Assembly (NCBI RefSeq): GCF_017874735.1
Contig: NZ_JAGGLV010000009.1
Coordinates: 229,712 to 293,711 of the forward strand
DNA length: 64,000 nucleotides
Direction of reading: 5' to 3'
DNA from: Paenibacillus silagei
GTDB taxonomy: Bacteria; Bacillota; Bacilli; Paenibacillales; Paenibacillaceae
In this document: positions 1 through 8,968 of the stretch, one piece after another
Layout of the letters: each line of letters starts with the position of its first letter
How positions within the stretch are numbered: the first letter of the stretch is position 1
Program-made: the position numbers and the translations under genes
The notes under the pieces: model-generated
The model's database searches: none
Told to the model about the DNA's origin: nothing
The model's input: only the letters and a program-made list of their open reading frames with translations

Positions 1-816
1 TATCGGACCAGCCTGGAGGTATCGTTTCAGCTTGACCCAGACGAATTCAAAGACCAGGTACGCACACTCCCTGTGAATCGCACGCTTATAGTGGACGGTC
101 AACAGATAAAAGTGCGCCAAGTGCAGTATACTCCGTTCAATACTTATGTCGATCTGGAGTATGACGAGGCGAACACCAAACAGATTTTCAGCCTGCTGAA
201 TCCTGTTCTGATCGCAACGACCGGGAGTCAAACCGAGAAATTGGTTTATCCGGGCAGAATCACGGCCGATAATTCCGAGGTGTACAAAGACCACTCGCAG
301 GCAACGCTGGTGTTCAGGTATACCCAGCTTAACCAGCCGGACTCCACCACGCTGAAGATTGCCGGGATCTCGGCGCTGGAGCCGGACCGTATGAAATTTG
401 TGGTCGATCTGAACAAGCAGCAAGTGATTGAAGCACCGGCAAACGATTGGGAAATGGTCACATCCAAGGAAGAACATCATGCAACAGCGGCAGAGATTCT
501 GCTCCGGCGTAAGGTGACCCATCTGTCTTATTTCACCGATTCGCAAGGGGCGGTACAGGCGGAGAACATCGGCGCACAACTGGCTGACAAATTCACCGAT
601 GCGAACGGCCAGGTGCATAATAGAACGAATCGGGAAACGCCACTAATCGACTTCGGCGGCACCATGATCTCTAGAGATGGTACGGGAACCAGTGAGATGA
701 GTTTATCTTTTGGCAGTCAAGCCGTAGATTACCCGCAGCCGCTTACCCTATCGGTTGAGCGCATTTGGAATCCAATTTTGGAAACGCAAAGTATCGAGCT
801 GTTCTCAAAGAAATAG
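1..816 (+). CDS. DUF4179/DUF5643-like protein, C-terminal part (5' end outside window)
   Basis: The frame is already open at base 1, so the start lies upstream; 271 codons are visible before the TAG at 814. No membrane segment or catalytic motif is present in this part. The beta-rich sequence (for example VRQVQYTPFNTYVDLEY) resembles the extracytoplasmic C-terminal region of DUF4179 proteins, which usually have one N-terminal membrane helix and are often encoded beside ECF sigma factors as presumed anti-sigma or stress-sensing partners. The upstream neighbour that would test this is not in the window. An in-frame GTG at 73 is not a likely start because coding-like sequence continues upstream of it. 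The family name is from overall resemblance only; the role is inferred. Confidence 0.6.
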   Translation, partial: YRTSLEVSFQLDPDEFKDQVRTLPVNRTLIVDGQQIKVRQVQYTPFNTYVDLEYDEANTKQIFSLLNPVLIATTGSQTEKLVYPGRITADNSEVYKDHSQATLVFRYTQLNQPDSTTLKIAGISALEPDRMKFVVDLNKQQVIEAPANDWEMVTSKEEHHATAAEILLRRKVTHLSYFTDSQGAVQAENIGAQLADKFTDANGQVHNRTNRETPLIDFGGTMISRDGTGTSEMSLSFGSQAVDYPQPLTLSVERIWNPILETQSIELFSKK

Positions 817-835
817 AAGCTTGCCGCAAACAGCA

Positions 836-880
836 AGAAGCCCCGCCCAGCCGACAGGCTTGCGGGGCTTCTCCCTTTCT
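836..880. terminator. Rho-independent terminator between convergent genes
   Basis: An 11-bp perfect stem (AGAAGCCCCGC at 836-846 with its complement at 862-872) is followed by CCCTTTCTT. It lies 20 bp after the end of the DUF4179-like gene. The gene facing it ends at 927, so it could serve both strands, but the T-rich tail favours the plus strand. Confidence 0.8.
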
Positions 881-926
881 TAAGCCCTTTTACAGCAGTA
901 TAAGCATTCCGCTGCTTCGTCCGCTC

Positions 927-2168
927 CTAATTAATTTTAATAAGCTGCCATTTCTGGGCGTCGGTTCCGTTGTCCGTCCATTGCTGCACGACCGCTCCGT
1001 CTGCGGTAGAGGAGTTAGAGACATCCATAGCCAGCCCGCTGGCTTTGGAGATCAGCTTGTAATAACCGCCGCCCACATCGATGATGCTCCACCGCTGGGC
1101 GTTGCTGCCGTTGTCATTCGCCTGCTGAAGCTGGACTCCGCTTGCCGTGGAGGCATTCGGCACATCCAGCAGCTTGCCGCTATGCATCGCTGTAAGCTTG
1201 TAGAAGCCGTCTCCCGTGCTCTCCACTCTGAATTGCTGATTGGCGGCGGTGTAATTGGTCCACTGATGCATTTTGGCCCCGTCTGCTGTAGAAACATCTG
1301 TCACATCCAGTACCTTGCCGCTTGCCTTGTTCATCAAGGTGTAGACTCCGCCGCTGACAATTCCGCTCGAAGGAGCGCCCGCTTGATACACCCGCACATA
1401 ATCCACGAGCATCTGCGCCGGGAAGGGGGTAGCTCCATTCGGAGCACCAGGCCAGTTGCCGCCTACCGCAAGATTCAGCAGCAGGAAGAACGGTTTCTGG
1501 AATTCCTCCGTATTGCCGGTTCCGTTCTCAATATAGAATTCATTGAACTGGTTGCCGTCGACGAACCATCTGATGTACTTCGAATCCCATTCCACACTGT
1601 ATACATGGTATTGGGAGAAGTCCAGATTACCGGATACCCTTCCGAATTCAGCATGGCCGCCTGCATCCCAGTGCACCGTACCGTTGACGGCAGCGTTATT
1701 ATTTACCCGCTCCATAATATCTATCTCTCCGCAGGCCGGCCAGCCGGGCGGGGTGTTGATATTGGAGCCGAGCATCCAGAACGCAGGCCATAATCCCTGG
1801 CCGGAAGGCAGCTTGATTCTGGCTTCAATTTTGCCATAGGTGAAATTCTTGAGTCCCTGTGTCTTAATCCGCGCCGAGGTATAATTCATGCCTTCATAGG
1901 ATTCTTTCTGCGCCGTGATGACCAGGTTGCCGCCGGTAACCTTCAGGTTCTGTGAACGGTTCGTATAGTATTGCAATTCATTGTTGCCCCAACCGCCGGT
2001 ACCTGTGCCAATCTCAGCCGTCCAGTTAGCGGTGTTCAGGGAGGAGCCGTCGAACTCATCGCTCCAGGCCAGATTCCAGGTTGCTGCGCTTGCGCTCCCC
2101 GCAGGGAGCAGTGCGATGAATAACGTGAACAGCATGAACAGACTTAAGAATTTACCTCTTTTAAGCAT
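927..2168 (-). CDS. Secreted GH16 endo-beta-glucanase with C-terminal ricin-type lectin domain
   Basis: 413 residues. A signal peptide ends around Ala-28 (SASAA). It is followed by a family 16 glycoside hydrolase domain (about residues 30-275) with the catalytic E-x-D-x-x-E core in GEIDIMERVN, where the first Glu is the nucleophile and the last the acid/base. The C-terminal 135 residues form three RICIN/CBM13-type repeats with QQF, QRW and QKW in the Q-x-W positions. Such enzymes cut beta-1,3 or mixed beta-1,3-1,4 glucans (laminarin, lichenan) outside the cell, and the lectin part would bind polysaccharide. AGGAGGGCAATA precedes the ATG. The exact substrate (laminarinase or lichenase) cannot be told by eye. 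The gene stands alone, preceded by a 435-bp gap holding a hairpin, an AACCGGTT motif and family A repeats. Confidence 0.9.
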   Translation of the reverse strand: MLKRGKFLSLFMLFTLFIALLPAGSASAATWNLAWSDEFDGSSLNTANWTAEIGTGTGGWGNNELQYYTNRSQNLKVTGGNLVITAQKESYEGMNYTSARIKTQGLKNFTYGKIEARIKLPSGQGLWPAFWMLGSNINTPPGWPACGEIDIMERVNNNAAVNGTVHWDAGGHAEFGRVSGNLDFSQYHVYSVEWDSKYIRWFVDGNQFNEFYIENGTGNTEEFQKPFFLLLNLAVGGNWPGAPNGATPFPAQMLVDYVRVYQAGAPSSGIVSGGVYTLMNKASGKVLDVTDVSTADGAKMHQWTNYTAANQQFRVESTGDGFYKLTAMHSGKLLDVPNASTASGVQLQQANDNGSNAQRWSIIDVGGGYYKLISKASGLAMDVSNSSTADGAVVQQWTDNGTDAQKWQLIKIN

Positions 2169-2207
2169 TATTGCCCTCCTCTATTGATTTCAAAATGGCC
2201 AGCCTTA

Positions 2208-2239
2208 TTTCAATGCACGCGTACGTTCGTGCAGTTGAA
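2208..2239 (-). other. Hairpin in the leader of the GH16 gene
   Basis: An imperfect inverted repeat lies 40-70 bp upstream of the GH16 start codon: TTCAATGCACG at 2209-2219 against CGTGCAGTTGAA at 2228-2239, with one bulged base. It could be an operator or an RNA structure in the leader. It does not match the ribonucleic antiterminator consensus known for licS/bglS-type genes. Function unknown. Confidence 0.4.
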
Positions 2240-2403
2240 ACCTTACCCAACCGGTTTCGGACATGGATAATGGCAGCGCCTTCTTCTGCTACATCCCATA
2301 TATATCGTTTTTGCTTCCCGGAAGAACCAGAAATTTGACAATTCAGCGAACCTGGGGGAAAGAGGGGGCTGGCCTTCGGAAGACACCAGTAGAGCGTCAG
2401 GTT

Positions 2404-2500
2404 TACATTATACATTGGGCCCACGCGCACTCGGCCATTACATTGTGTACGGTTTTCCGCATACATTGGGCCCTCGCGCACTCGGCCACCACATGCCTCA
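2404..2500 (+). repeat. Family A 51-bp intergenic repeat, about two units
   Basis: Two copies of TACATTGGGCCC followed by CGCGCACTCGGCC start at 2411 and 2462, exactly 51 bp apart. Between them lies the family core CGGTTTTCCGCATACATT. The array sits in the 435-bp gap between two minus-strand genes (2169-2604), upstream of the GH16 gene. Stop-free frames run across it because the period is a multiple of three; these are not credible genes. The rest of the gap holds the hairpin at 2208 and AACCGGTT at 2249-2256. Confidence 0.8.
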
Positions 2501-2541
2501 TAAGACTGATGCTCTGTTAGTTTGTCAGCCCCAAACACAGC

Positions 2542-2570
2542 AAAAAACCGCTCTCCAACGGAGGCGGTTC
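2542..2570 (-). terminator. Terminator of the 2605-3264 gene
   Basis: On the minus strand AACCGCCTCC, loop GTT, GGAGAGCGGTT is followed by TTTTTT. It lies about 35 bp downstream of the stop codon of the unknown protein gene. Confidence 0.85.
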
Positions 2571-2604
2571 ATGCTTTTGCAAAGATGATACCTTGATTGC
2601 CGTA

Positions 2605-3264
2605 CTACTCGAGTCCGTGCTCTTCGCGGATCTTATACATCCCTTGCACGAGCAGCTCCGAAGGATCACGGTTAAGCTGCAGATGCGTCAGTAACAGATG
2701 GAGCGGGATAGCGCATACGTTATTTCCGTCCGTGATTGCAGGGAAGCCTGCTTCAAAGACCGGTCCATGCTCCTCGTTCCAGGCCAGGCCGGCATGCACC
2801 TGCTCCGGTGCGAACTCCTCCGTTACAGCGGCGATACACATCGGAACCAGCACATTATCGACAGCGGCCTTGGCTTCCTCTTCACTGGCGAGCGGCTTAG
2901 GCATGGAGTTGCCTCCCTTGGTCTTCATCAGCTCGTGGAAGAAGGAGGCCATCCAGATCTCCGGACTGTTGCCGGACTGGAACCGGGCAGCCAGCTCACG
3001 AAGGAAGAAGCCGCAGTAATAATCAGCGTTATCTTTATCCTTCACACGGAATACAAATACCGGTCCGTAGTTGTCCAGGTTCAGCACCTGTCCTTCCACA
3101 TCGCTGAAGCTCATTTTGAGCGCTACAATGCCGTTATGAAAAACAGCCTTGAGCAGCTCATTCCAATTCTCTTCGGTCATGGCCTGCCCGGCAGCTTCCG
3201 CTTCACCGTTCACCGGCTCATTCGTGGTCTCATTGGTGGTCTCATTGGTAGTTTCGTTTGTCAT
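2605..3264 (-). CDS. Protein of unknown function with N-terminal NETT repeats
   Basis: I do not recognise the family. 219 residues with the chosen start at 3264, where GGGGTG lies 9 nt upstream; an in-frame ATG at 3291 has no ribosome site. Residues 2-14 are a short Thr/Asn/Glu repeat (TNET units encoded by near-identical 12-bp copies), followed by an acidic linker and a soluble domain of about 190 residues with two recurrent NxxGPVFxx/EHGPVFEAG-type strands. No signal peptide, membrane helix or catalytic motif is visible. It is single-gene, with its own terminator, and is divergent from the aldolase gene. A cytoplasmic protein is likely; the function is unknown. Confidence 0.75.
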   Translation of the reverse strand: MTNETTNETTNETTNEPVNGEAEAAGQAMTEENWNELLKAVFHNGIVALKMSFSDVEGQVLNLDNYGPVFVFRVKDKDNADYYCGFFLRELAARFQSGNSPEIWMASFFHELMKTKGGNSMPKPLASEEEAKAAVDNVLVPMCIAAVTEEFAPEQVHAGLAWNEEHGPVFEAGFPAITDGNNVCAIPLHLLLTHLQLNRDPSELLVQGMYKIREEHGLE

Positions 3265-3438
3265 AATTAAATTCACCCCACTTTCTATCATACCATCCTA
3301 TTGAACAAGGTAACATACCATATCTCTCAACTCAAATGGAAAGCTCTGCCGGACCCCCATGTATGTCCTTATGCGCAAGTGCTATACTAGACAGGGTACA
3401 GTAACCATCTCATTTTGCAGAAGGGAATGAACCTAACC

Positions 3439-4326
3439 ATGAATACTGAACAATTGGACCGGATTCACACTGGCCAAGGCTTTATAGCTGCTCTGGATCA
3501 GAGCGGAGGAAGCACCCCCAAAGCACTGCTGCAATACGGTATTAAGGAAGACCGTTATTCAGGGGACGAAGAGATGTACACCATGGTTCACAGCATGAGA
3601 ACACGTATTATTCAGAGTCCCGCCTTTAACCGGGAGCATATTCTAGGTGCAATTCTGTTCGAGAACACGATGGACCGCCTCATAGACGGGCAATATACCG
3701 CCGATTACCTGTGGGAGCAGAAGGGCGTCGTGCCTTTTCTCAAAATAGACCAGGGACTGGCCGCTCCTCAGCACGGGGTCCAGCTCATGAAGCCTATCCC
3801 CGCCCTCAATGATCTGCTGAAGCGGGCAGTCAGCAAGCATATCTTCGGCACCAAAATGCGCTCCGTAATTCATGAGGCGAACCCGGAGGGTATCCGGCAG
3901 GTCGTGGAGCAGCAGTTCGAGCTGGCCCGGCAGATCGCCGCCTTCGGACTCGTTCCGATTATTGAACCGGAAGTAGATATCCTCAGCAAGGACAAGCAGG
4001 AGTCAGAGCAATTGCTGAAATGGGAACTGGCCGCACGCTTGTCTGAGCTGCCAGATGGCGTGAAGGTCATGCTCAAGCTGTCGATCCCGACAGAGGATAA
4101 TTTATACAGTGAGCTCGCCGCAGATCCCCATGTGGTTCGGATCGTAGCACTCTCAGGAGGGTATACCCAGGCTGAAGCCAACGAGAAGCTGGCCCGGCAG
4201 CATGGAGTGATTGCCAGCTTCTCCCGCGCCTTATCCCAGGGGCTCAGCGATCAGCAGACGGAGGAGGCATTCAACAGCACCCTCGCCGCGTCGATCCAGG
4301 CCATCTATGAGGCCTCGATTACTTGA
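3439..4326 (+). CDS. fda: Class I fructose-bisphosphate aldolase
   Basis: 295 residues, the usual length of the staphylococcal-type class I aldolase, which cleaves fructose 1,6-bisphosphate to glyceraldehyde 3-phosphate and dihydroxyacetone phosphate through a Schiff-base lysine. Recognised from the N-terminal [18 protein letters not shown] signature and from FLKIDQGL and GTKMRSVI, where the Schiff-base region is expected. The start at 3439 (MNTEQLDRI) is chosen because it matches the family N terminus; in-frame ATGs at 3415 and 3427 lie on or before the AAGGGA ribosome site. A TATACT at about 3382 could be its -10 box. It is a single gene followed by a strong terminator. A metal-dependent class II enzyme is excluded by sequence type. 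Confidence 0.93.
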   Translation: MNTEQLDRIHTGQGFIAALDQSGGSTPKALLQYGIKEDRYSGDEEMYTMVHSMRTRIIQSPAFNREHILGAILFENTMDRLIDGQYTADYLWEQKGVVPFLKIDQGLAAPQHGVQLMKPIPALNDLLKRAVSKHIFGTKMRSVIHEANPEGIRQVVEQQFELARQIAAFGLVPIIEPEVDILSKDKQESEQLLKWELAARLSELPDGVKVMLKLSIPTEDNLYSELAADPHVVRIVALSGGYTQAEANEKLARQHGVIASFSRALSQGLSDQQTEEAFNSTLAASIQAIYEASIT

Positions 4327-4360
4327 TCAGATCCATGCTCATTTAAGCTCATAGCTTCAT

Positions 4361-4408
4361 ATACAGAAGAGGACCCCAGGTCTAGTGCCGCGGGGTCCTC
4401 TTCTGTAT
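4361..4408 (+). terminator. Strong terminator after the aldolase gene
   Basis: Long stem ATACAGAAGAGGACCCC (4361-4377) paired with its complement at 4392-4408, 35 bp after the aldolase stop. The stem is symmetric, so it may act on both strands. Confidence 0.8.
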
Positions 4409-4484
4409 ATGCCGAATATAAGTTCCGAACTCAAAACTACGCCTGATAAATCACCGGCTGATCGCTGCTGTCACCGCAACAAAT

Positions 4485-4692
4485 CTAAAGTGTTGCAGGA
4501 TCTGCAACTTCCAGTCCTGTATACCTGGGTATGCGGGAGAGATGTTGCATGATATACAGGATTTCTCGAGCTAATCCGCACAAAAGAGGGGAAATGCTGC
4601 CTTTCCTGCAACAATCTTCGATCAAGACCTGTTTAGTGGAGAGAATGTTGTATTTCAGGCAGGATTTCATAGCAGTAGCGCTCTTGCTCTAG
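4485..4692 (+). repeat. Family B degenerate 51-52-bp tandem repeat, four units
   Basis: Units begin TGTTGCAGGAT (4491), TGTTGCATGAT (4543), TGCTGCCTTTC (4595) and TGTTGTATTTC (4646), spaced 52, 52 and 51 bp. Read as codons the units give MLHDIQDF, MLPFLQQSS and MLYFRQDF, a 17-codon repeat with stops and a frame shift in places, so a real protein is unlikely. The array fills most of the 371-bp gap between the aldolase terminator and the oxidoreductase stop codon. It is unrelated in sequence to family A. Confidence 0.65.
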
Positions 4693-4698
4693 CAGGAG

Positions 4699-5745
4699 CT
4701 ATGCCTTAAGCCGCTTAATTCCCTCCCGCACCCTAGGCGCTACCTCTGTCCCGAAGAGGCGGATGGCCTGCATCACCTGGGCATGCGGCATAGAGCCGTG
4801 CGGGACATGCAGCAGGAAGCGGGTGATCCCTACGTGCTCGTAGAGGTGGAGGATTTTGCGGGCAACTGTGTCCGGGTCGCCCACATATAGAGCACCGTCA
4901 AAGCTGCGGGCAGCATCGTAATCCGCACGGTGATACGGAGGGAGTCCTTTCTCCACCGCCCGGACATTCGTCCGCGCATGTGTAGACGGGAAGAAGGCCT
5001 CCACAGCAAGCTCGTCCGTCTCCGCAACATAACCATGAGAGTGTGAGGCAATCGGAAGCTTGGACACATCATGACCAGCCTTGGCCGCTGCCTCCTTGTA
5101 GAGCCGTACATGCATGGCATAATCGGAAGGATTCACATTGCCGATAATCGCCAGAGCAAAGGGCAGGCCCAGGGTACCCGCACGGACCGCAGATTCCGGA
5201 GTTCCCGCACTCGCAATCCATACCGGCAGCGGATTCTGCTCCGGGCGCGGATAGATCTCCAGATTCGTTATAGCCGGGCGGTGCTTGCCGCTCCAGCTCA
5301 CCTTGCCGGGCTCCCGCAGCTTGAGCAGCAGGTCCAGCTTCTCGTCAAACAGCTCTTCGTAGTCCTTCAGATCATAGCCGAACAGAGGAAACGACTCGGT
5401 GAACGAGCCCCGGCCCACCATAATCTCGGCACGGCCGCCCGATATTCCGTCCAGTGTTGCGAAATCCTGAAATACCCGCACCGGATCGGCTGAGGACAGA
5501 ATCATGACCGCACTGGTCAGGCGGATTCGGGTCGTCAGCGGTACAGCCGCCGCCATCAGCACAGCAGGCGACGAAGCTGCAAAATCAGGCCGGTGATGCT
5601 CACCCACGCCGTATACATCCAGTCCCACCTGATCCGCAAGCACGATCTCCTCCACCACTTCGCGCAGCCGCTCCGCATGGCTAAGAGTCACTCCGTTATT
5701 TACATCAGGCGTTGTCTCGACAAAGGTGCTTATTCCAAGTTCCAC
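4699..5745 (-). CDS. LLM-class flavin-dependent oxidoreductase
   Basis: 348 residues with the luciferase-like TIM-barrel signature: GVGEHHRPDFAASSP near residue 46, then strands around ILSSADPVRVFQDFATLD and GRAEIMVGRGS. Members are FMN- or F420-dependent monooxygenases or dehydrogenases, cytoplasmic, with substrates that cannot be predicted from sequence. The start is GTG at 5745 behind AGGAGGAACAATAC. It is a single gene; its neighbours (M16C peptidase upstream, family B repeat downstream) give no hint of a pathway. Family assignment is firm, specific function unknown. Confidence 0.88.
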   Translation of the reverse strand: MELGISTFVETTPDVNNGVTLSHAERLREVVEEIVLADQVGLDVYGVGEHHRPDFAASSPAVLMAAAVPLTTRIRLTSAVMILSSADPVRVFQDFATLDGISGGRAEIMVGRGSFTESFPLFGYDLKDYEELFDEKLDLLLKLREPGKVSWSGKHRPAITNLEIYPRPEQNPLPVWIASAGTPESAVRAGTLGLPFALAIIGNVNPSDYAMHVRLYKEAAAKAGHDVSKLPIASHSHGYVAETDELAVEAFFPSTHARTNVRAVEKGLPPYHRADYDAARSFDGALYVGDPDTVARKILHLYEHVGITRFLLHVPHGSMPHAQVMQAIRLFGTEVAPRVREGIKRLKA

Positions 5746-5827
5746 GTATTGTTCCTCCTAGAAGTCAGTAATCTTTATATTCTAAAACTAAATAGTCAAA
5801 TATTCAAAGAAAACTTTAACCCGCAGC

Positions 5828-5874
5828 AAACAGGGCGCCCCGGCTGTATTAACAGCTCCAGAGGCACCCTGTTT
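5828..5874 (-). terminator. Probable terminator of the M16C peptidase gene
   Basis: Inverted repeat AAACAGGGCGCC (5828-5839) / GGCACCCTGTTT (5863-5874), with a second internal pairing CTGT/ACAG. It lies about 35 bp beyond the peptidase stop. The T-run on the minus strand is short, so efficiency is uncertain. Confidence 0.55.
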
Positions 5875-5906
5875 CGTATTAGCTGGCTAATCGTAGCCGC
5901 TCCCGC

Positions 5907-8837
5907 TTACTTCACCAGCTCCTCCAGGCTGCCAAAAGCACCTGAAGCCGATTTCAGCTTGGATTCACCCCCGACTACACAGAAGTAATTCTGCTGCGTT
6001 ACCGCCTCAAGCAGACTTGCATAGCTCCTGATATCCCCGGCTGTGGCTGACAGGATTTCATTACGTTCCTGCTGAAGGTCTTCCGCCGTAATCTGCTCGA
6101 AATAATGCCGGTCCGCCTGACGGCCTGTAGCGCCGGGACTCAGCGGCTGGTCCAGCATGGCCAGGGTCCCGATAATCGCCCTCTCCATCTCCGCTTCATC
6201 AGCCGAATATTCTCCGGCAAACTGAGAGGCCCGGTCATAGACCTCCAGCGTCTCCAGCAGGTTCGGATCGCGGTAGGAAGTGAACAGGATTACCCCGTCG
6301 CGGCGCAGGAGCAGATTGCCGCCATACGCTCCGCCCTTGACCCGGACCGTATTCCACAGGTAGGTCAGGCTGAGGATCTTCTTAAGCACCTGCAGCTTGC
6401 CGGAATAGGCGAAGCCCAGCTTCTTGTAATCATAACCTTTGACTACATACTGCACCTGGCTCGCGGACATGAAGCCTTCGTTGACCGCCTGCCCCTGTGC
6501 TGATAAGAGCGGCAGGGACTCTACCACCCGTCTGCTCAGGTCCAGCTCCTGCACATGTGCGGCGAATTCCGCATACGAATCCGCCGTACCGGTGAGGGAG
6601 AGCGTCAGATTCTGCGTATTGAACAACAAGCCGCAGATTTCCTTCAAGGTATCTGCAAGCCCTTCAGCCTGCTGGTCAATGCTGCGGGCAAGCTCCTTGA
6701 TGAAGCGGTAATACGCCACGCCGCCAAGCTGCTCCTCGTACATTCCCCGGTCCGAGAAGTAGGACAGCACCCGGCTGGCTGCAATCTCATTGCCTTTCTG
6801 GGTCAGCATCGATTCCATGCCGGAGGCTTCCCGGCGGACAATCTCCTGCAGCTTGGACAGGTTATCCAGATTGCTGCCGTAGAGCAGCTCATGCAGCAGC
6901 TTCAGGGAACCGCCGATGTTGCCCTGCATGACCTTGATCCGCGCGCTGAATTTGGCCTGATAGCTTCCTTCCGCAGACTTCCCGGCTCCGAACACCTCAT
7001 TCTGGAAACGAATGCCGCCCGTAGTAATCCCAATCTCACTGGTCAGCTCCTCAATACTGTAGGCTTCCGTCTCCAGCTGTCCGAGCACTCTCGCCAGCAG
7101 CTCCAGATAAGGAATCTGCTGTGCTGCAAGCACGCTGGTGTCCCAGTACAGCTTGATATAGGCAATTGCACCGGCAGCCACTTCATGATGCAGCACCTTA
7201 ATCCCGTCCAGCGCAACCTCCACTGTGGGTACCCCGGCCGGGGCAATAGGGTTAACATCCTGGAGGGTCAGCTTCGGCAGCTTCTCCAGCTCCTCTGCGG
7301 GGTCAGGAGTATTCTGCCGGGCCAGCAGCTTCTGCGTGCTAAGCACCAGTTCATCCAGCTGTGCCGGGGCCAAAGACGCTTTATATGACGCCAGACGGCT
7401 GCGGACCGCCGCATCCTTTTCCCCCGCAAGAGTCTGAGAGGGCTGGAGAACAACGACACTACAGTGGTTACTGTTCAGCAGGTAGGTCTCAATCAGGCGC
7501 TCGAAATAGCGGGCCGAACTTTGTTCACGGATCGCCGTAAGTGCCGCTTCATACTCCAGATATGTGGATGGCAAGCCGTCATACAGCCAGGCCTTCATCA
7601 CTTCCATATTGTAGGTGAGACCCTTCGGATATTGGCTGAAATCGGCTTCCCGCAGTTCAAATTCCTTGCTGTTCACCGCAGCGAGCACCAGCTTCTCATC
7701 CAGTCCGTCCGCAGCAAGGCGGCTTAAGGTAGCTCTGACCAGATTCACGAACTCCTCCTTGGCCTCAGGGTTAGAATGTGTCAAAGCAATACCCAGCATA
7801 GGCTGAACCATGCTATCTGAATAAAAAGCAACCACATCCTTGCCCAGACCGCTCTCCAGCAGCGCTTGCTTCAACGGGGCGGCGCTACTGTCCATCAGCA
7901 TGCTTTTCAGAATGGCAAAGGCCAGATTCAGCTCCCGGTCCAGAGAGGTCCCTATTACATAATTCAAGCTCAAGTATGTCTTGTCCGCAGCCGTTTCCGT
8001 CTCCAGAATGGGATACTCCGCCGTAAGCTGGGTCATGCCGGTCGAGGCCTGTAGCGGAATTGAAGTGTCCATTACCTTACGGGTATAGCGGCTGAGATAT
8101 TCTTCATGGATAAACTGCAGCCGTGCTTCGATATTCAGGTCACCATAGAGATAGAAATAACTGTTCGAGGGGTGATAATAATTCCGGTGCGCCTCCAGAA
8201 ACTGCTCATAGGTCAATGCAGGGATATGCTGCGGATCGCCGCCGGAGGAGTGACGGTAGATCGTACCCGGGTAGAGCGATTTTTTGATCCGGTCAATCAG
8301 CACCGTCACCGGCGAGGAATACGAGCCCTTCATCTCATTGTAGACAACGCCCTTGTAGATCAGCTCATCCCCGGAATTGGGCAACTCATAGTGCCAGCCC
8401 TCCTGCTCAAAAATCTCCGGCTGACTGTAAATGTTCGGCTGAAAGACGCTGTCCAGATAGACCTCCATCAGATTGGCAAAATCCTGGTCATTCTGGCTGG
8501 CTACCGGATACATCGTTTTATCGCCAAAGGTAAAAGCGTTCAGGAACGTCTTCATCGAGCCCTTCAGCAGCTCAACGAACGGTTCCTTCACCGGGAATTT
8601 GCCGGAGCCGCAGAGGACCGAATGCTCCAGAATGTGAAACACTCCCGTGCTGTCCGCAGGCGGAGTCCGGAACGTGACACTGAATACCTTATTGTCATCC
8701 TGATTCTGTACATAGAGCAGCCGTGCGCCGCTCTGCTGATGCTCCAGCGTGTATACGGAGGATTCGATTTCCCGTATGTACTCCTTGCGTATAACTTCAA
8801 ACCCGGAATAGACCTCACCTGCTATTAAGCTGCTCAT
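5907..8837 (-). CDS. M16C zinc metallopeptidase (presequence-protease / falcilysin-like)
   Basis: 976 residues, the size expected for a one-chain M16C enzyme built of two clamshell halves. The inverted zinc motif HxxEH is in HILEHSVLCGSGKFP near residue 67, followed by the family's KEPFVELLKGSMKTFLNA stretch. These enzymes degrade unstructured peptides inside the cell chamber. The C-terminal half shows the second M16 domain (KVLHHEVAAGAI, then VRVKGGAYGG around residue 830, the substrate-binding loop). No signal peptide, so cytoplasmic. AAGGAGGGAAAAGTT precedes the ATG. It is a single gene with a probable terminator; no role can be inferred from its neighbours. Confidence 0.92.
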   Translation of the reverse strand: MSSLIAGEVYSGFEVIRKEYIREIESSVYTLEHQQSGARLLYVQNQDDNKVFSVTFRTPPADSTGVFHILEHSVLCGSGKFPVKEPFVELLKGSMKTFLNAFTFGDKTMYPVASQNDQDFANLMEVYLDSVFQPNIYSQPEIFEQEGWHYELPNSGDELIYKGVVYNEMKGSYSSPVTVLIDRIKKSLYPGTIYRHSSGGDPQHIPALTYEQFLEAHRNYYHPSNSYFYLYGDLNIEARLQFIHEEYLSRYTRKVMDTSIPLQASTGMTQLTAEYPILETETAADKTYLSLNYVIGTSLDRELNLAFAILKSMLMDSSAAPLKQALLESGLGKDVVAFYSDSMVQPMLGIALTHSNPEAKEEFVNLVRATLSRLAADGLDEKLVLAAVNSKEFELREADFSQYPKGLTYNMEVMKAWLYDGLPSTYLEYEAALTAIREQSSARYFERLIETYLLNSNHCSVVVLQPSQTLAGEKDAAVRSRLASYKASLAPAQLDELVLSTQKLLARQNTPDPAEELEKLPKLTLQDVNPIAPAGVPTVEVALDGIKVLHHEVAAGAIAYIKLYWDTSVLAAQQIPYLELLARVLGQLETEAYSIEELTSEIGITTGGIRFQNEVFGAGKSAEGSYQAKFSARIKVMQGNIGGSLKLLHELLYGSNLDNLSKLQEIVRREASGMESMLTQKGNEIAASRVLSYFSDRGMYEEQLGGVAYYRFIKELARSIDQQAEGLADTLKEICGLLFNTQNLTLSLTGTADSYAEFAAHVQELDLSRRVVESLPLLSAQGQAVNEGFMSASQVQYVVKGYDYKKLGFAYSGKLQVLKKILSLTYLWNTVRVKGGAYGGNLLLRRDGVILFTSYRDPNLLETLEVYDRASQFAGEYSADEAEMERAIIGTLAMLDQPLSPGATGRQADRHYFEQITAEDLQQERNEILSATAGDIRSYASLLEAVTQQNYFCVVGGESKLKSASGAFGSLEELVK

Positions 8838-8968
8838 AACTTTTCCCTCCTTGGTTCAGGGCTGCCCTGATTCCATGAGCTTATCATATCCGGGGTTTCG
8901 GGTTCCACTATGGGCTGCATAGAGGACCTGCTGACGGATGCAGCTCTCAGCGCTGACGCTGCGAGAAT

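Noticed and set aside
765..1793. Long plus-strand frame opposite the GH16 gene
   Set aside because: Antisense shadow of a clear glycosidase gene; no family features.
2208..2239. Leader hairpin as a LicT-type ribonucleic antiterminator
   Set aside because: Sequence does not match the antiterminator consensus and no overlapping terminator is seen.
2161..2538. Minus-strand frame upstream of the GH16 gene
   Set aside because: Crosses the leader hairpin and the family A repeat; no ribosome site and repeat-derived residues.
4485..4670. 61-codon minus-strand frame in the family B gap
   Set aside because: Antisense to the repeat, low-complexity origin, no start signal.
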